Both the position numbers and the translations under genes were made by a program. Of a stretch of DNA of 8,764 nucleotides, positions 6,762 through 8,764 are shown piece by piece; the stretch's first letter is position 1, and the number at the start of each line of letters is the position of its first letter. Origin of the DNA: Rubrobacter sp. Lineage in GTDB: Bacteria > Actinomycetota > Rubrobacteria > Rubrobacterales > Rubrobacteraceae. Where the stretch lies: assembly GCA_019247245.1 (NCBI GenBank), contig JAFAPF010000160.1, positions 1-8,764 of the forward strand. The letters are read 5' to 3'. The notes beneath the pieces are model-generated. The model made no database searches. It was not told the DNA's origin and saw only the letters and a list, made by a program, of their open reading frames with translations.

Positions 6762-7862
6762 TTGAGGATCCTGACCATCCTCGGGACACGGCCGGAGATC
6801 ATACGTCTGAGCCTCATCATCGGTAAGCTGGACAAGCTGGCTGATCACACTCTGCTGCACACTGGCCAAAACTACGCCCCAGAGCTCGACCGCGTGTTCT
6901 TCGAGAACATGCGGGTCCGCGACCCCGACGTCTACCTCGACTCCCGCTCCCCGACCGTCTTCAAACAGGTCGCCAAGATCTTGGAGGGCGCCGAGAAGTG
7001 GGTCACCGAGGTCGGGCCAGACGCCTGTTTGATCTTGGGGGACACCTACAGCGGCCTCTCCGCGATGGTCGCCGAACGGGCAAACGTGCCAGTCTTCCAC
7101 ATGGAGGCGGGCAACCGATGCTTCGACCCGCGGGTCCCAGAGGAGCGGAACCGCAAGATCATAGACCACACTTCCAGTTGGCTTCTACCTTACGTTCCGA
7201 ACAGTCACCAGAACCTCCTGAACGAGGGCATCGACAAGGAACGTATCTTCGTCTCTGGTAATCCCATTTTTGAGGTCCTGGAGTACTACAAGCCGGAGAT
7301 ACAAGCCAGCGGTATCCTCGACCGCCTGCACCTCGAAGAGGGGCACTACTTTCTGGTTACCGCCCATCGGGCCGAGAACGTGGACGTGTCAGAGAGGTTA
7401 TTCGGAATAGTATCAGCGTTAAATCGTCTCGCGGCGAGCTACGATCGGTCGGTAGTGTGGAGTGTACATCCGCGGACACGGCAGAAGATCGACGCTTCCA
7501 GGCTCGAGGTGGACAAGCGCGTCCTTCTTTTGGCACCGCTCGACCTCTTCGACTTCGTGAAGTTGGAGGAGAACGCCTTCTGCGTGCTGACTGACTCTGG
7601 CACGGTGCAGGAAGAGTGCTGCATCTTCCGAGTGCCAGCGGTGACCATCCGGGACACCACCGAGCGGCCCGAGACGGTCGAGTGTGGGAGCAACGTGCTC
7701 GCCGGCTGCAACGTCGATCGTATTGTGGAGGCTGTGAAGCTAGTGACGGAGACTGGCTTTGCGTGGGAGATGCCGGAGGGTTACACTGACCCGAACGTCT
7801 CAGATAAGGTGATCCGGTACATCCTCGGCAACATAGGACGCAGGCCGCTTTTGGATTGGTAG
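6762..7862 (+). CDS. UDP-N-acetyl-hexosamine 2-epimerase, WecB/WbjD family (non-hydrolysing)
   Basis: This 366-residue GT-B-like enzyme inverts C2 of a UDP-HexNAc and should carry out the last step of the module, converting the reductase product to UDP-L-FucNAc or UDP-L-QuiNAc. Family landmarks are GTRPEII at 8-14, HTGQNY at 33-38, LGDTYS with D94, HMEAGNRCFD with E115, PEERNR with E128, TAHRAEN with H202, and DSGTVQEE at 278-285. D94, E115, E128 and H202 correspond to the catalytic Asp, two Glu and His of E. coli WecB. The HMEAGNRCFD form, rather than HVEAGLRT, is what I associate with the WbjD/CapG subgroup and argues against plain UDP-ManNAc formation. Start is TTG at 6762 with AGGAG six bases upstream, nine bases after the dehydratase. 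Known names in related clusters are wbjD, capG and fnlC; the symbol is left blank because the product sugar is uncertain. Confidence 0.92.
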   Translation: MRILTILGTRPEIIRLSLIIGKLDKLADHTLLHTGQNYAPELDRVFFENMRVRDPDVYLDSRSPTVFKQVAKILEGAEKWVTEVGPDACLILGDTYSGLSAMVAERANVPVFHMEAGNRCFDPRVPEERNRKIIDHTSSWLLPYVPNSHQNLLNEGIDKERIFVSGNPIFEVLEYYKPEIQASGILDRLHLEEGHYFLVTAHRAENVDVSERLFGIVSALNRLAASYDRSVVWSVHPRTRQKIDASRLEVDKRVLLLAPLDLFDFVKLEENAFCVLTDSGTVQEECCIFRVPAVTIRDTTERPETVECGSNVLAGCNVDRIVEAVKLVTETGFAWEMPEGYTDPNVSDKVIRYILGNIGRRPLLDW

Positions 7863-7868
7863 TAGAGC

Positions 7869-8738
7869 GTGAAGGTACTAGTCTCCGGGGGAACGGGGCT
7901 CCTTGGTCAGGGCTTCCTACGGGTACTTCAGGGAGCCGGTGAGTACGAGGCTCGCTGCCTTATCCGCCCTACGAGCTGCACCGAACGATTAAAGGGGTTT
8001 GAGCTCTGCTGCGGAGACGCTGAGGACGCATGCTCGATGGAGAAGGCGCTGCGGGGGATGGATGCCTTCGTGCATATAGCTGGGATCGGGTACGCGCCGC
8101 AGGTTTTGGAGGCGATGCATCGGGCAGGAGTTGAACGCCTCGTGGCGGTAAGCAGCACGAGTGCCTACTCGCGCTTCGAGTTCCGGTCGGCCCCGCTGTT
8201 GACCAACGAGGCGTTGTTGCTGGATAACGGTCTCCGCTGGACGGTGGTGCGTCCCAGCATGATCTACGGCACGGAGCTAGATCACAACATGCACAAGCTA
8301 TTGCGCTTCCTCGATCGCTTCCCCATTTTTCCCCTCTTCGGCGATGGAGAGAACCTCTGGCAGCCGGTCTACTACGAGGATCTTGCCCAGGGTATGTATA
8401 CCGCCCTTACAAGGCCGGGGACAGAGGGTGAAATCTACGATCTTCCTGGGGAACGACCCTTGCCGTTCGTAGAGCTGGTACACACGGCGGCGGGTACCTT
8501 GAACAAAAAGGTACGCATAGTCCACCTTCCTGCGGAGCCTGTACGTCGGGGACTCCTCGCGGCAGAGAGACTGCGAGTGCCGTTGCCGGTTAAGTCCGAG
8601 CAGGTCTTGCGCCTGCGCGAGGACAAGGCTTATCTCTACGAGAAGGCGCGCGAAGAGTTGGGCTATGCACCCCGCGCCTTCTCGGAGGGCATAGCGCTTG
8701 AGGTCGATAGGCTGCGCGAGCTTGGGATGGTCCGGTAA
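7869..8738 (+). CDS. Atypical NAD(P)-binding SDR, epimerase/NmrA-like, role uncertain
   Basis: This 289-residue protein has a clear Rossmann N-terminus (VSGGTGLLGQGF from residue 5, CLIRPTS, CGDAEDACSMEKAL) and the extended-SDR features VSSTSAY at 94-100, VVRPSMIYG at 126-134, FGDGENLWQPVYYEDLAQ and IYDLPG. However, where YxxxK should lie, before the GLRWTVVRP strand, the sequence is APLLTNEALLLDN, with neither Tyr nor Lys. It may thus be a non-standard oxidoreductase or a binding protein. A similarly sized SDR sits near the initiating sugar transferase in several O-antigen and capsule clusters (WbpV or CapN position), usually called a 4-keto-sugar reductase or epimerase. Location directly after the 2-epimerase fits that. 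Start is GTG at 7869, six bases after the preceding stop, with only a weak ribosome site; the Rossmann strand KVLVSGG begins at residue 2, so a later start is unlikely. Confidence 0.8.
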   Translation: MKVLVSGGTGLLGQGFLRVLQGAGEYEARCLIRPTSCTERLKGFELCCGDAEDACSMEKALRGMDAFVHIAGIGYAPQVLEAMHRAGVERLVAVSSTSAYSRFEFRSAPLLTNEALLLDNGLRWTVVRPSMIYGTELDHNMHKLLRFLDRFPIFPLFGDGENLWQPVYYEDLAQGMYTALTRPGTEGEIYDLPGERPLPFVELVHTAAGTLNKKVRIVHLPAEPVRRGLLAAERLRVPLPVKSEQVLRLREDKAYLYEKAREELGYAPRAFSEGIALEVDRLRELGMVR

Positions 8739-8743
8739 GGGCT

Positions 8744-8764
8744 GTGGACAGGGCGGTCGCGGGG
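8744..8764 (+). CDS. Possible start of a further cluster gene, truncated by the window end
   Basis: A GTG at 8744, five bases after the SDR stop, opens a frame of seven codons (MDRAVAG) that reaches the window end. The spacing matches the tight pattern upstream, and in related clusters an initiating sugar-phosphate transferase often follows, but seven residues cannot identify a gene, and the ribosome site is poor. Confidence 0.25.

Noticed and set aside
6630..7169. Minus-strand 179-codon frame across the dehydratase/2-epimerase junction
   Set aside because: It runs antisense through catalytic motifs of two real genes and encodes no recognisable protein.

Overview
This window looks like part of a bacterial surface-polysaccharide (O-antigen, capsule or exopolysaccharide) gene cluster. 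Its core is a compact + strand run of genes from about 1426 to 8738. Base composition is moderately GC-rich by eye. Most cluster genes start with TTG or GTG behind short GGAG-type ribosome sites, and Arg AGG and Ile ATA codons are common. This would suit a GC-rich Gram-positive such as a deep-branching actinobacterium, but that is a low-confidence guess; nothing here fixes the taxon.

Region 1-631 (- strand) is a SAM-dependent methyltransferase that runs off the left edge. It has a short Cys-containing N-terminal segment and is transcribed away from the cluster. Region 632-1059 holds no gene I can support. It is partly AT-rich and carries a perfect tandem 17-bp repeat with an internal inverted repeat, next to a TATAAT box for the methyltransferase direction, and a small perfect hairpin. 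Region 1060-1429 is the decayed C-terminal end of a sugar-nucleotide epimerase. It lacks the N-terminal Rossmann half and appears to contain a one-base frameshift.

The intact cluster comprises: a family 2 glycosyltransferase (1426-2370); a 235-base gap; a UDP-hexose 4-epimerase-like SDR (2606-3571); a WbuB-type family 4 glycosyltransferase (3580-4809); a three-gene sugar-nucleotide module made of an RmlD-like reductase (4810-5691), a CapE/FnlA/WbjB-type 4,6-dehydratase (5685-6752) and a WecB/WbjD-type UDP-HexNAc 2-epimerase (6762-7862); and an atypical SDR with no YxxxK motif (7869-8738). A further reading frame may begin at 8744 and leave the window.

The three-gene module converts UDP-GlcNAc to a UDP-2-acetamido-2,6-dideoxy-L-hexose. 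The usual label would be UDP-L-FucNAc, but the reductase is a single-domain RmlD-like protein with no cupin domain. That fits the UDP-L-RhaNAc/UDP-L-QuiNAc branch (WbvB/WbvR/WbvD type) better than the CapE/CapF/CapG branch. The WbuB-like enzyme is the natural candidate to transfer the resulting sugar. The 4-epimerase and the GT2 would supply and add another residue. I see no wholly new type of system. The most interesting points are the ambiguous sugar product, the eroded epimerase at the cluster boundary, the tandem repeat in the divergent intergenic region, and the motif-poor SDR at the end.
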